Shown: piece after piece, positions 1-7,628 of the stretch
How the letters are laid out: every line of letters begins with the position of its first letter
How positions within the stretch are numbered: the stretch's first letter is position 1
Source of the DNA: Methanosarcina horonobensis HB-1 = JCM 15518
Lineage (GTDB): Archaea > Halobacteriota > Methanosarcinia > Methanosarcinales > Methanosarcinaceae
Assembly: GCF_000970285.1 (NCBI RefSeq)
Contig: NZ_CP009516.1
Coordinates: forward strand, 2,087,036 to 2,151,035
Length of the DNA stretch: 64,000 nucleotides
Direction: 5' to 3'
Translations under genes and position numbers: made by a program
Notes under the pieces: generated by a model
The model's database searches: none
The model's input: the letters and a program-made list of their open reading frames with translations, nothing else
Told to the model about the DNA's origin: nothing

Positions 1-1
1 C

Positions 2-271
2 GTCAACTACTACGGAACCGGAGACATACTTCCCATTCCACGTATTGAATGGGGGGTGGGTATGTCTCACAAAGACATACGTGGTAGCCTGACAACCGGA
101 GGTCGTCTGAGAATGGAAAGAATGGCAAACCTATGTACCTACGGAAGAATAAAACCGGAAAAAATGGCCACCCACGTATTCAAAGGATTCGACAAAATAG
201 AAGATGCTCTCATGCTCATGAAAAATAAACCAAGAGATCTGATCAAACCTGTTGTTCTTCTGGATAAATAA
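2..271 (+). CDS. Zinc-binding alcohol dehydrogenase, C-terminal part (partial at window edge)
   Basis: An open frame runs from the left edge to TAA at 269-271, giving about 89 residues. It resembles the C-terminal part of medium-chain zinc-dependent alcohol dehydrogenases: a segment with GVGMSHKDIRGSLTTGGR followed by the family-like ending HVFKGFDKIEDAL and a short basic tail. The zinc- and NAD-binding regions lie outside the window, so substrate and cofactor cannot be judged. A GTG at 56 is internal to the frame and is not taken as the start. A strong hairpin follows the stop, which suggests this is the last gene of its transcript. The subfamily assignment rests on overall resemblance only. 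Confidence 0.75.
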   Translation, partial: VNYYGTGDILPIPRIEWGVGMSHKDIRGSLTTGGRLRMERMANLCTYGRIKPEKMATHVFKGFDKIEDALMLMKNKPRDLIKPVVLLDK

Positions 272-284
272 GCGAGTCAATTAT

Positions 285-327
285 CCCTTCCAAAACTCTT
301 CACAAAGCTAAGAGTTTTAAGGAAGGG
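285..327 (+). terminator. Long hairpin downstream of the alcohol dehydrogenase
   Basis: CCCTTCC plus AAAACTCTT at 285-300 pairs with AAGAGTTTT plus GGAAGGG at 310-327, leaving a 9-base loop and a 2-base bulge. The 16 bp stem begins 13 bases after the stop codon. Its position fits a 3' end or processing signal. It has no long U tract. Confidence 0.6.
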
Positions 328-380
328 GTATTCTCGCCTTATGTAAGGGATTGATCAGATAGGATAGAGTCGTAAAAACC

Positions 381-510
381 CTGCAGAGTGCACCTTCTAA
401 AGCTGCAAAAATCACGGGTTTTTAATTTTACATTCCTTAGCCCTTTTCTTAACAAACCTATTCGGGGGAGATTTAAGCAGACCGCCAGCAGGAAAAGTAT
501 ATTAAAATAG
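381..510. repeat. Dispersed repeat family, copy 1
   Basis: This is one of four degenerate copies of a 110-130 bp sequence in the first 5 kb, all in the same orientation. Shared blocks are a GAGTGC/AAGTGC-type start, TTCTAAAG, TGCAAAAAT, a T-rich stretch, TTCTTA-ACAAA, TATTCGGG, GATT-AAGCAGACCG and CCAGCAGGAA. Copies lie at 381-510, 2528-2640, 3480-3603 and 4712-4821. On the minus strand the last two read a related peptide (DDLL-x3-PN), so the family may be a fragment of an old gene. Confidence 0.6.
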
Positions 511-729
511 AAAATAAGAGGGAATGAAAGAAGTTTCAGCATTTTTCTATAGTAATTATAAAAGCTAAAGTATGAGATTTCAATAAATCGTCTATAGAAT
601 CTTGCCAGCAGCAACAGAGACGCGCTTCTGCAGAAAAGTAAAATATGGATTTCAGGCATCTTTTTCAGACACCTTTGTTTCAGATACCTGTTATATCAGG
701 CATATCTTTATTCTATACTTTTAAAATCT

Positions 730-1080
730 TTACTTAATATAGCCTTTCCGCTCAAGCCATTCGACCTGAGGTCTTGTATATTTCCAGATTACTTCGGCTT
801 TGGAGTCCTGGATTTCCCAGGGATTGGCTATGACAACATCGCCTTCGCGGATCCACATCTTCTTCTTTTTAGAACCTGGAATCCTGCCCATGCGAACGAC
901 TCCATCCATACATTGAAGCGTTACCCTTTTCGAACCTAGTAAACTCGCAACCGTTGCCAGGACTTCATTTCGGTCTTTGCGGGGGATTCGTACCCTTGAT
1001 ACTTCAGGGGTATCTCCTGCATTTACTGGTTTGTTTGATCCCGATTGTCTTTTTCTAATAGTGCTTCTGTAATTAGCCAG
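730..1080 (-). CDS. eif1A: Translation initiation factor aIF-1A (CTG start)
   Basis: A 116-codon frame encodes a complete archaeal initiation factor 1A, an OB-fold protein of the small ribosomal subunit. The body reads [58 protein letters not shown] and ends [10 protein letters not shown]. The family N-terminus is normally [11 protein letters not shown]; here the same residues begin with CTG (complement of 1078-1080). A Shine-Dalgarno GGAGG sits 7 bases upstream. No in-frame ATG, GTG or TTG exists before residue 40. Either CUG is used as the start or the reading carries a point change. The gene stands alone on the minus strand, upstream of a 226-base gap. The function call is secure. Confidence 0.92.
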   Translation of the reverse strand: MANYRSTIRKRQSGSNKPVNAGDTPEVSRVRIPRKDRNEVLATVASLLGSKRVTLQCMDGVVRMGRIPGSKKKKMWIREGDVVIANPWEIQDSKAEVIWKYTRPQVEWLERKGYIK

Positions 1081-1306
1081 ATTAATTCCTCCTTGACATA
1101 CTTATGTTAATTTGTTTAGAAGTAGTGTATTGAATAATTCGTACCGGTTCCCATTATCTATGCCGGTTTGTTCTTACTTTTTCTTTCCTCATGAGGTGGA
1201 AACAAGTAAAGAAACAAAGAGAATAAACCAAAAAAAACAAAAAGAAAAGATGAATCAGGCGTTAATGTAACTTTAATGACAAATTAACACCTGATGCAGA
1301 TTATCC

Positions 1307-1489
1307 TTAAAATTTCCTGTGGTTAGGAAGACATTCCCTGCAATACACTGGTCTTCCTTCGGTGGGTTTGAACGGTACCTCAGTTTCAACACCGCAGTCA
1401 GAACAGGTCACTTTTGTCATTTCCCTTGGTCCGCTGTTACCGCGGAAACCTCCGGAATTTCCCCTGAAATTTCTGTCATTAAAAGCCAT
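1307..1489 (-). CDS. CxxC-x17-CxxC domain zinc-ribbon protein, copy A
   Basis: This 60-residue protein has a Gly/Asn/Arg-rich N-terminus (RNFRGNSGGFRGNSG) followed by the zinc-ribbon signature CSDC, 17 residues, CREC. The spacing matches the CxxC-x17-CxxC family first defined from Methanosarcina barkeri. The RG-rich arm plus zinc ribbon suggests nucleic-acid binding, which is inference. The start ATG has a good ribosome site (GGAGGTG). It is a tandem paralogue of the gene at 1964-2149, and the two share a conserved leader of about 130 bases containing a hairpin at 1556-1581. The molecular role of the family is not established. Confidence 0.85.
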   Translation of the reverse strand: MAFNDRNFRGNSGGFRGNSGPREMTKVTCSDCGVETEVPFKPTEGRPVYCRECLPNHRKF

Positions 1490-1555
1490 TTTCGTTTCAC
1501 CTCCGCTTGTAGCGGATATTTAATAATTTTAAAAACAAGATTGTATATCCCCTAG

Positions 1556-1581
1556 ATTAAAAACAAAAATCGGTTTTTAAT
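1556..1581 (-). promoter_or_regulatory. Conserved leader hairpin upstream of zinc-ribbon copy A
   Basis: ATTAAAAAC (1556-1564) and GTTTTTAAT (1573-1581) form a perfect 9 bp stem about 70 bases upstream of the start codon. The same stem with a changed loop occurs upstream of copy B. The leader also shares AATAAAGAGACGTAT with copy B. Confidence 0.5.
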
Positions 1582-1830
1582 AACAGATCATACGTCTCTT
1601 TATTTTCAATACATACATCATACAGTCAAATTACATAAAGGTGCTTATACAAAAGAGAGCTCACTCTCTCAACGTAGAGAACTCTTTTTTTAAACATAGT
1701 TTACAGAGAAGGTAGCAGCCCATTTTTTGATGTTATGCTTTTGAAACCAGGATTGCTTGAAAAATTTTCACTATCCTTTAAAAACAGCCACTTCAATGCC
1801 AAAAGATCACTAAATTACATAACAATTGGC

Positions 1831-1872
1831 TCTGTAAAGTGCTCCTTCTCAAACTGTAAAAGGTCACAGGTA
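1831..1872. repeat. Partial copy of the dispersed repeat
   Basis: CTCTGTAAAGTGCTCCTTCT, AACTGTAAAA and GGTCACAGGT resemble only the first 40 bases of the repeats at 381, 2528 and 3480. The rest of the unit is missing. Confidence 0.35.
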
Positions 1873-1963
1873 TAATAATTATATTTTAAGACAGCCTCTA
1901 AGATAGACCTCAAAAAGTGGAAAAGAAAAAAGTGTTGATGTAACTCAGTTACATAAACAACAT

Positions 1964-2149
1964 TTAGTATCTGTTTTCTCTGGATTTCCTGTGGTTAGGA
2001 AGACACTCTCTGCAATAGACCGGTCTTTCCGGGTCAGGTTTGAAAGGCACTTCTGTCTCAACATTGCAGTCAGAACAGATAGCTTTGTGCATTTCTCTGG
2101 GAGCGCCGAAATTATTTCCTCTAAACATGTTTCTGTCATTAAAAGCCAT
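1964..2149 (-). CDS. CxxC-x17-CxxC domain zinc-ribbon protein, copy B
   Basis: This 61-residue paralogue of the gene at 1307-1489 contains CSDC-x17-CREC and a similar end (ECLPNHRKSRENRY). Its N-terminal arm is shorter (MAFNDRNMFRGNNFGAPRE) and has lost the duplicated RGNSG block of copy A. The ATG follows an AGGTG ribosome site. Only 475 bases separate it from copy A, and the upstream regions match closely, so this is a tandem duplication that included the control region. The overlapping frame starting at 2160 is a shadow. Biochemical function is unknown; nucleic-acid binding is inferred from the zinc ribbon. Confidence 0.85.
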   Translation of the reverse strand: MAFNDRNMFRGNNFGAPREMHKAICSDCNVETEVPFKPDPERPVYCRECLPNHRKSRENRY

Positions 2150-2213
2150 TTTTGTTTCACCTTGTTTTAGTTTTTGTTAATTGTTTGAAAATAAGATTGT
2201 ATAGAACTCTTTG

Positions 2214-2239
2214 ATTAAAAACAAAAATTGGTTTTTAAT
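2214..2239 (-). promoter_or_regulatory. Conserved leader hairpin upstream of zinc-ribbon copy B
   Basis: ATTAAAAAC (2214-2222) pairs with GTTTTTAAT (2231-2239), the same 9 bp stem as before copy A but with a changed loop base. Conservation of the stem across the duplication argues for a role in RNA or transcription control. Confidence 0.5.
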
Positions 2240-2527
2240 AACAGATTGTTATACGTCTCTTTATTTATCAACATACATAAATGGCACTTAAAATATATAA
2301 ATTTATCTATAAAATATGAACATACTCTTTATCAAATTAGATAACAATTTTTTTTAATACGGTTTGCAGAAAAGCTAACAACCCATTTTTCTGATATTTC
2401 TGAAAACAGGCTTCGTTTGAAAAACCTGACAGCATAATTCGAAAACAGATATGCAATACCAAATATCTGATTAATGACTTATGAACCAGCTTCAAAGGTT
2501 TGATCGATAAAGCAAAATTTGTCAGCC

Positions 2528-2640
2528 CTGTAAAGTGCCTCTTCTAAAGTTGCAAAAATCGAGAATTTTTTAGTTCCCTTTTCTTACAAATGTATTGGGT
2601 GAGATTCAAGCAGACCGCCAGCAGGAAATAATATCTTTGA
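2528..2640. repeat. Dispersed repeat family, copy 2
   Basis: This copy matches copy 1 over CTTCTAAAG, TTGCAAAAATC, TTTCTTACAAA, and best over TTCAAGCAGACCGCCAGCAGG, where CAGACCGCCAGCAGGAAA is identical. It fills the gap upstream of the methyltransferase together with AT-rich sequence that otherwise holds nothing recognisable. Confidence 0.6.
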
Positions 2641-2839
2641 ACTGAGCTAAAACAATTAGAAAAATATACTTTGACAAACGAAACTTACTCTAATAAATCA
2701 CCAAATCAAAATTTTTTACTTTACTATAAAAATTATTCTCCCAAAATAGAGGTCACCCAGAAAATTTATTTGAATTAAGGTTTATCGTTAACCGGTATCA
2801 AATTGTAACTTAATATTTTTAGCTTAGAGGAGGAGAAAT

Positions 2840-3427
2840 TTGTTCTGGAATGAAGTATATAAGGGCACGCCGCCGTGGGACCTAGATCACCCCCAGTCTG
2901 CTTTTCAGGCTCTTATACAAAGTGGAGAGATCAGGCCTGGTCGAGCTCTGGACATAGGATGTGGCCGGGGTGAGAATGCGATAATGCTGGCTATGAGTGG
3001 ATGTGATGTTACAGGTATGGACCTTGCTGAAAATGCCATCTCCGACGCAAGGGCAAAAGCTGTAGAGCGTCATATTAAGGTAAACTTTGTTGTAGGAAAT
3101 GTACTGCAGATGGACCGGTTTTTCAAGGAAGGCGAGTTCGATGTCGTCATAGATTCCGGCCTGTTTCACGTGATGACAGATGAAGAGAGACCGGTTTTTA
3201 CGCAACAGGTGCACAGGATACTCAGGGAAGGCGGCAAATATTTCATGCTATGTTTCTCTGATAAGGAGCCGGGAGAATACGAGTTGCCCAGAAGACTCTC
3301 AAAAGCTGAAATAGAGAGTACTTTTTCGCCCCTTTTTAATATAGTCTATATAAAAGACGCGGTTTTTGATTCGTTGCTCAGTCCGAGTAGTAGAAAAGCC
3401 TATCTTTTATCAGCTACAAGAAATTAA
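2840..3427 (+). CDS. Class I SAM-dependent methyltransferase
   Basis: A 195-residue Rossmann-fold methyltransferase. Motif I is ALDIGCGRGENAIMLA (about residues 36-51). An acidic residue ends strand 2 (VTGMDLAENAI), and motif IV is FDVVIDSGLFHVM. The N-terminal FWNEVYKGTPPWDLDHPQ is typical of the small thiopurine/tellurite-resistance-like methyltransferases. The start is TTG, chosen because a strong ribosome site (GAGGAGGAG) lies just upstream and the protein needs no extension. No partner gene is adjacent, so the substrate cannot be inferred. Length is normal for the family. Confidence 0.85.
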   Translation: MFWNEVYKGTPPWDLDHPQSAFQALIQSGEIRPGRALDIGCGRGENAIMLAMSGCDVTGMDLAENAISDARAKAVERHIKVNFVVGNVLQMDRFFKEGEFDVVIDSGLFHVMTDEERPVFTQQVHRILREGGKYFMLCFSDKEPGEYELPRRLSKAEIESTFSPLFNIVYIKDAVFDSLLSPSSRKAYLLSATRN

Positions 3428-3479
3428 TCGGATAAGAAAGTAATTTCGAAAATATCGATAAACGTGAAATTAATAAGCT

Positions 3480-3603
3480 CTTCAGAGTGCGAGTGCTCTC
3501 CAAATCTGCAAAAATTACGGTTTCTTCAATTTCTTTTTCCTTACAAACATGTTCGGAAGAAATTGAAGCAGATCGTCAACAGGATAAACATATTTAAAGC
3601 CGG
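3480..3603. repeat. Dispersed repeat family, copy 3
   Basis: This copy lies between the convergent methyltransferase and flavoprotein genes. It shares CAGAGTGC, CTGCAAAAAT, CTTACAAACA, TGTTCGG and GAAGCAGATCGTC with the other copies. The minus-strand frame through it reads VDDLLQFLPNMFVRKK. Confidence 0.55.
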
Positions 3604-3696
3604 TTAAGAATAGACGAAAAGTAGCAGATAAAAAATAAGAAAAATCTTTTTTATTGATCGTGTTCACAAAAATAGAAAAGTAGTGAGCGAATTCCG

Positions 3697-4422
3697 TTAA
3701 CACTTCTCCAGTGCTTCTAAAGTTTGCTGGAAATACTGGTTTACAATCTGAATATACATTTCCTTCGGCAAGAGTTCACGGCTCACAGCATCAAGGTTTT
3801 CCTGTGATATCTTCTGTCCTTTTGCGAGCTGACGACCTGCTTCCTTTGCCGCCTCAAAAATGTCATTTATCGGTGCACCCATCTCCAGCATACCGGGCAT
3901 AGCTTCGCCATGAGGGCGCAAAAGTGCCCCTGCAAACTCGGCGGATGCATTCTTACAAAATGCTTTCATAAACACAAGCAAGGGATCAAAATTATCCTTC
4001 TCCCAAAAACCACAATTAGAGATCAGCACAAATTTGAGAGTCTTAGCTTCCCCACGTACTGAATGGCGACAGTGTTCTTCTCGTAGCTCAAAGAAGGGCT
4101 GTACCCTTGGTATCATCCTGTCAATCAGATTCTTCATCGGACCCGTGACCCCGTCTACATAAACGGGGGTAGCAAACACTATAACGTCAACCTCAGCGAT
4201 CTTAGGATATAAGATATTCATGTCGTCATTATGATAACACTTACCTGGGGTCTTCAGCCAGCAGTTAAACTCACCTGTACAGGGGTTGATATTAAGCTTC
4301 TTTGTATAGAAGAGTTCAACCTCTGCTCCTGCTTCTTTCATCCCTTCAAGAAAAGGATTCAGTATCAAAGCCGTGTTGCCTTTATCCATTCTTGGACTGG
4401 AATTTATTGCCAGAACTTTCAT
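3697..4422 (-). CDS. NADPH-dependent FMN reductase / flavodoxin-like iron-sulfur flavoprotein family
   Basis: A 241-residue protein beginning MKVLAINSSPRMDKGNTA, the FMN-phosphate loop of NADPH-dependent FMN reductases. It continues with VDVIVFATPVYVDGVTGPMK, the second FMN contact region. The start is the ATG at 4420-4422, preceded by GGAGGG at suitable spacing; a longer frame exists upstream but begins outside the fold. Cysteines at NPCTGEFNCWLKTPGKC lie where related iron-sulfur flavoproteins carry a cluster motif, but the spacing is not the classical compact CxxCxxC, so cluster binding is uncertain. These proteins handle electron transfer or quinone/oxidant reduction in methanogens. No operon partner is present. 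Confidence 0.8.
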   Translation of the reverse strand: MKVLAINSSPRMDKGNTALILNPFLEGMKEAGAEVELFYTKKLNINPCTGEFNCWLKTPGKCYHNDDMNILYPKIAEVDVIVFATPVYVDGVTGPMKNLIDRMIPRVQPFFELREEHCRHSVRGEAKTLKFVLISNCGFWEKDNFDPLLVFMKAFCKNASAEFAGALLRPHGEAMPGMLEMGAPINDIFEAAKEAGRQLAKGQKISQENLDAVSRELLPKEMYIQIVNQYFQQTLEALEKC

Positions 4423-4711
4423 ATGTGATTCCCTCCAACATACCTCAACCACTTTTAGCAAAGAACAGGTTTTTGTTTCATTGCGTCAAAAAGCAGTCCT
4501 TTTACGCTCATTACTTATAAATCACATTTTTTGGGTCTTACAAAAATTAAAAAAGCTCCACTGAAAAAATATTGCAGTAAATCAGAAATTACACTCTTGC
4601 ATAAAAATGTATTTGAGAAATTATCACACAAACTGTATTTGTACTGAGGAAAACAACTCAGAAGAATCTATTTCCGGGTCAAAAAACTAATCTTTCTGAA
4701 GATTTCTCATT

Positions 4712-4821
4712 TTTCAAATCTATAAAAACTATGGGTTTTTTAGCTCTTTTTTCCCAATTCTTTTTTAACAACTTATTCGGGAAAGATTCAAGTAAATCGT
4801 CGGCAAGAACAATATGTTTTA
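4712..4821. repeat. Dispersed repeat family, copy 4
   Basis: This is the most diverged copy: TATAAAAACTATGGG, TTTTTTAGCTC, TTATTCGGGAAAGATTCAAG, TAAATCGTCGGCAAG. It lies in the 4423-4934 gap between the flavoprotein start and the CstA end. The minus-strand frame reads ADDLLESFPNKLLKK. The rest of the gap is AT-rich with no gene. Confidence 0.5.
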
Positions 4822-4934
4822 ACTGAATTGATTACAGGGAAAGGTTTTCATTTCATATTTGTCGACTCATTACCGGATGTTTTGACTTTCTGAGGTCTTA
4901 CTATCACAGTTATATATAGCCATCATATCTTTAT

Positions 4935-6374
4935 TCATTGTTTACTCACCGAGTAAGCTGATGATAGAGATCTTTTCCTTAAAAAGGTAGCAAATAAACC
5001 ACAAGCTGCGGCTGCACAGCCTACTCCTGCAGGATAAGTGATACTGGTTGGTAGGCTGAACCCTTCAGGGGCCTGTAAGATATATGTTGTTACCACCGCT
5101 GTCATAAATGCAGCCGGGATGGTAGCGATCCAGTGAAATCTGTCGTTATTTGACAAATATACAGCAGATGTCCAGAGAACTATGGTAGCTAATGCCTGAT
5201 TCGAGAAAGCGAAGTAACGCCAGACTATACTGAAATCGATCAGAGTCAGACTGAACCCGATGGCAAATATTGGCAAAGCTATTATTAACCTGTTCTTTAA
5301 AGGTCTCTGGTCCAGGTTAATTGCATCAGCTATGGTTAGACGTACACTCCTGAATGCCGTATCTCCAGATGTAATGGGGCAGGCAATAACTCCGAGGATT
5401 GCTAGAATTCCTCCTACAGGCCCCAGCAAACCCAATGATACATTCTTTACCACCAGGGCAGCACCTCCTGCAGTAGTGATTTCACTCAGACCGGTTACTC
5501 CTCCTGGAAAGAAAGACATTGCAGCAGCAGCCCAGATAAGGGCGATAACCCCCTCTGCTATCATAGCTCCGTAAAAAATACGTCTGCCATATTTCTCATT
5601 AGTCAGACATCGGGACATTACCGGAGACTGGGTTGAGTGGAACCCGCTAACAGCTCCGCAGGCTATGGTTACAAAAAGCATAGGCCACAAAGGAAGGCCT
5701 TCAGGATGGAAACTCCTGAAGGCTATTTCAGGTATCTCATATCCTTTAATGAGAAGCATGGAGACGATGCCTAATGCCATTATCAACAGGACAGCTCCAA
5801 ATAAGGGGTAGATACGGCTTACGATCTTGTCGATCGGATCGACAGTAGCCAGGAAGTAATATAGGAGGATGATGACCAGCCAGAAATTCGATTGGGCCAG
5901 TAGCCCTGTGAATCCCAGATTTGCCATAAGTCCTGCCGGTCCGGACATAAATACCGTTCCTATAAGTATGAGTAAGATGGTGGAGAACACGATAATGGCA
6001 ACCCTGGCCTTTCTTCCTAAATATATCCCCACAATTTCTGAAATGCTCTTTCCCTCATGACGGACACTTAGCATTCCGGAAAAATAATCATGCACTCCGC
6101 CTGCAAAAATACTACCCAGGACGATCCACAGGAAAGAAGCGGGACCGTATAAGGCTCCCAGAATAGCCCCATATATAGGGCCCAGGCCAGCAATGTTGAG
6201 AAATTGGATGAGGAATATTCTTGGCCAGCTGAGGGGAACAAAATCAACACCGTCTTCCTTGGTGTACGCAGGCGTTCTTCGTGAAGAATCAGCTCCGAAT
6301 ACATTTTCGACAAACATACCGTACGAAAAATAGCCCAACAAAAGAGTGGCCAGAGAGATAAGGAAACTGATCAT
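4935..6374 (-). CDS. cstA: CstA-type carbon starvation / peptide-pyruvate transporter
   Basis: A 479-residue integral membrane protein with more than ten hydrophobic segments. CstA landmarks include TPAYTKEDGVDFVPLSWPR near the N-terminus, FLNIAGLGPIYGAILGALYG, GGVHDYFSGMLSVRHEGKS, FHSTQSPVMSRCLTNEKYGR, and the late motif GDTAFRSVRLTIAD. The family imports peptides or pyruvate in bacteria; the archaeal substrate is not known. At 479 residues it is the short form; E. coli CstA is about 700 residues with a C-terminal extension absent here. It appears monocistronic and is followed at its 5' side by an AT-rich gap with a tandem repeat. Confidence 0.88.
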   Translation of the reverse strand: MISFLISLATLLLGYFSYGMFVENVFGADSSRRTPAYTKEDGVDFVPLSWPRIFLIQFLNIAGLGPIYGAILGALYGPASFLWIVLGSIFAGGVHDYFSGMLSVRHEGKSISEIVGIYLGRKARVAIIVFSTILLILIGTVFMSGPAGLMANLGFTGLLAQSNFWLVIILLYYFLATVDPIDKIVSRIYPLFGAVLLIMALGIVSMLLIKGYEIPEIAFRSFHPEGLPLWPMLFVTIACGAVSGFHSTQSPVMSRCLTNEKYGRRIFYGAMIAEGVIALIWAAAAMSFFPGGVTGLSEITTAGGAALVVKNVSLGLLGPVGGILAILGVIACPITSGDTAFRSVRLTIADAINLDQRPLKNRLIIALPIFAIGFSLTLIDFSIVWRYFAFSNQALATIVLWTSAVYLSNNDRFHWIATIPAAFMTAVVTTYILQAPEGFSLPTSITYPAGVGCAAAACGLFATFLRKRSLSSAYSVSKQ

Positions 6375-6503
6375 ATTATTTAATAAAGAGGTTTTTTATT
6401 ATTTGCTGGTTTCCCTTCAAATTTTCTATTAAATGTACTCAAGAATTCTTCTCTATTGGATGTAGGATTGTTTCACTTATTCATAAGTAAGCCATAAAAG
6501 GAC

Positions 6504-6583
6504 AAAAGTATCAGGATAAAAGTATCAGGATAAAAGTATCAGGATAAAAGTATCAGGATAAAAGTATCAGGATAAAAGTATCA
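6504..6583. repeat. Tandem repeat, 14-bp unit, 5.7 copies
   Basis: Five perfect units of AAAAGTATCAGGAT followed by a 10-base partial unit. It lies in the 6375-6703 gap upstream of the CstA start and downstream of the DUF1699 end. The unit is not a multiple of three and no gene spans it. Copy number would be expected to vary between strains. Confidence 0.9.
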
Positions 6584-6703
6584 AAATTTAAGTTGGAGAT
6601 TAGAGAACGGAAAATTCAAGCCATTTCTATCCACCAATCTCCAGTAAAACCCTCGATCTAATCTCTGGCAAAACACCTGCAAAAGTATTTTACTTACTTG
6701 AAT

Positions 6704-7111
6704 TCAAACAGAAATTTCTTTTGTCAGGAGATAAGCGACCATTTCGGGTTTTAGCTTACTTTCACTTGAAACCATCTTCTCAATCTCCTCAGTGGATTTA
6801 CCTTCTATTTTCATTTCCTTGATGTTTTCAAGTAGCAGGGGTGGAATTACGTAATATTCATTGATGTCTTTCCTGTGACCCCAGATATCTCCTTCGAGAA
6901 GCTGGATTCTCTGCATCTGAAGGAACATTTCTATGGACTTTGAGACAGTAGCCATATAAGATTTAGGCAACTGAATTACTTCAATCCTCGGGCATGTTTC
7001 TACCAGTTCAAAGATATCCTTGTTTGAAGGTCTGAATGTCAGGTGTACGATACGCTCATTTGGGTTAAGTGTAGAGATTTCTTCTCTAGAACTGACCACT
7101 CTAATTTTCAT
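6704..7111 (-). CDS. DUF1699 family protein
   Basis: A 135-residue soluble protein that resembles DUF1699, a family seen mainly in Methanosarcina. The start reads MKIRVVSSREEISTLNPNER; the middle (FELVETCPRIEVIQLPKSYM) looks like a repeat of leucine-rich strands; the end (EKMVSSESKLKPEMVAYLL) is helical and could be a small DNA-binding or dimer segment, which is inference. The ATG has a strong GAGGGGG ribosome site. No function is established for the family. Four 12-base repeats lie 120-166 bases upstream of the start and may be part of its control region. Confidence 0.7.
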   Translation of the reverse strand: MKIRVVSSREEISTLNPNERIVHLTFRPSNKDIFELVETCPRIEVIQLPKSYMATVSKSIEMFLQMQRIQLLEGDIWGHRKDINEYYVIPPLLLENIKEMKIEGKSTEEIEKMVSSESKLKPEMVAYLLTKEISV

Positions 7112-7230
7112 GTTTTCCCCCTCTATTTATTTTTATTTACAATAATATAAATTATACATACTTATTATAAATATTTTTCTTATTAAGCTAATATTATTTA
7201 GGTAGTATTTAAAGACAGACACGAATTATA

Positions 7231-7277
7231 TAAGGTCACTAATAAGGTTCTAATAAGGTTACTAATAAGGTTACTAA
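7231..7277. repeat. Short tandem repeat upstream of DUF1699
   Basis: Four units of the form TAAGGTTACTAA (one is 11 bases, one has C for T). They lie in the 7112-7628 divergent gap between the DUF1699 gene (minus) and the TPR pseudogene (plus). The gap otherwise holds only AT-rich sequence. The array could be an operator or simple slippage. Confidence 0.7.
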
Positions 7278-7628
7278 TTTGATTTAGTGGCGTCAAAAAT
7301 GAAATAAAAACTATTTTCTAAAGCTATTTTGTTTTTTGCTTCGATTTTTACTCTCAATTCCACTATAGTTGCTTCCAAAGTTTAGCTTAATTATTTTATT
7401 CATTCATTTCCACAGCTTCAAACTTTCATGAGACTTCCATACATGCAAATATCCTCACAATAAGAGTTCCGGTGTTTACTTCCTGAGACAAAAATGTATT
7501 CAGCTAGAATCAAGTATAAAAAGCAATAAAAGCCTATCAGATCTAAAAATATTATAAAGAATTAGATGCTTATACACGGCGAGTAGTCTTTGATTAAGTA
7601 AGATATACATGTTTCTGGTGTTTATTAC

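Noticed and set aside
339-659. 106-residue minus-strand frame
   Set aside because: It runs through repeat copy 1 and AT-rich DNA, has no ribosome site and reads hydrophobic low-quality sequence.
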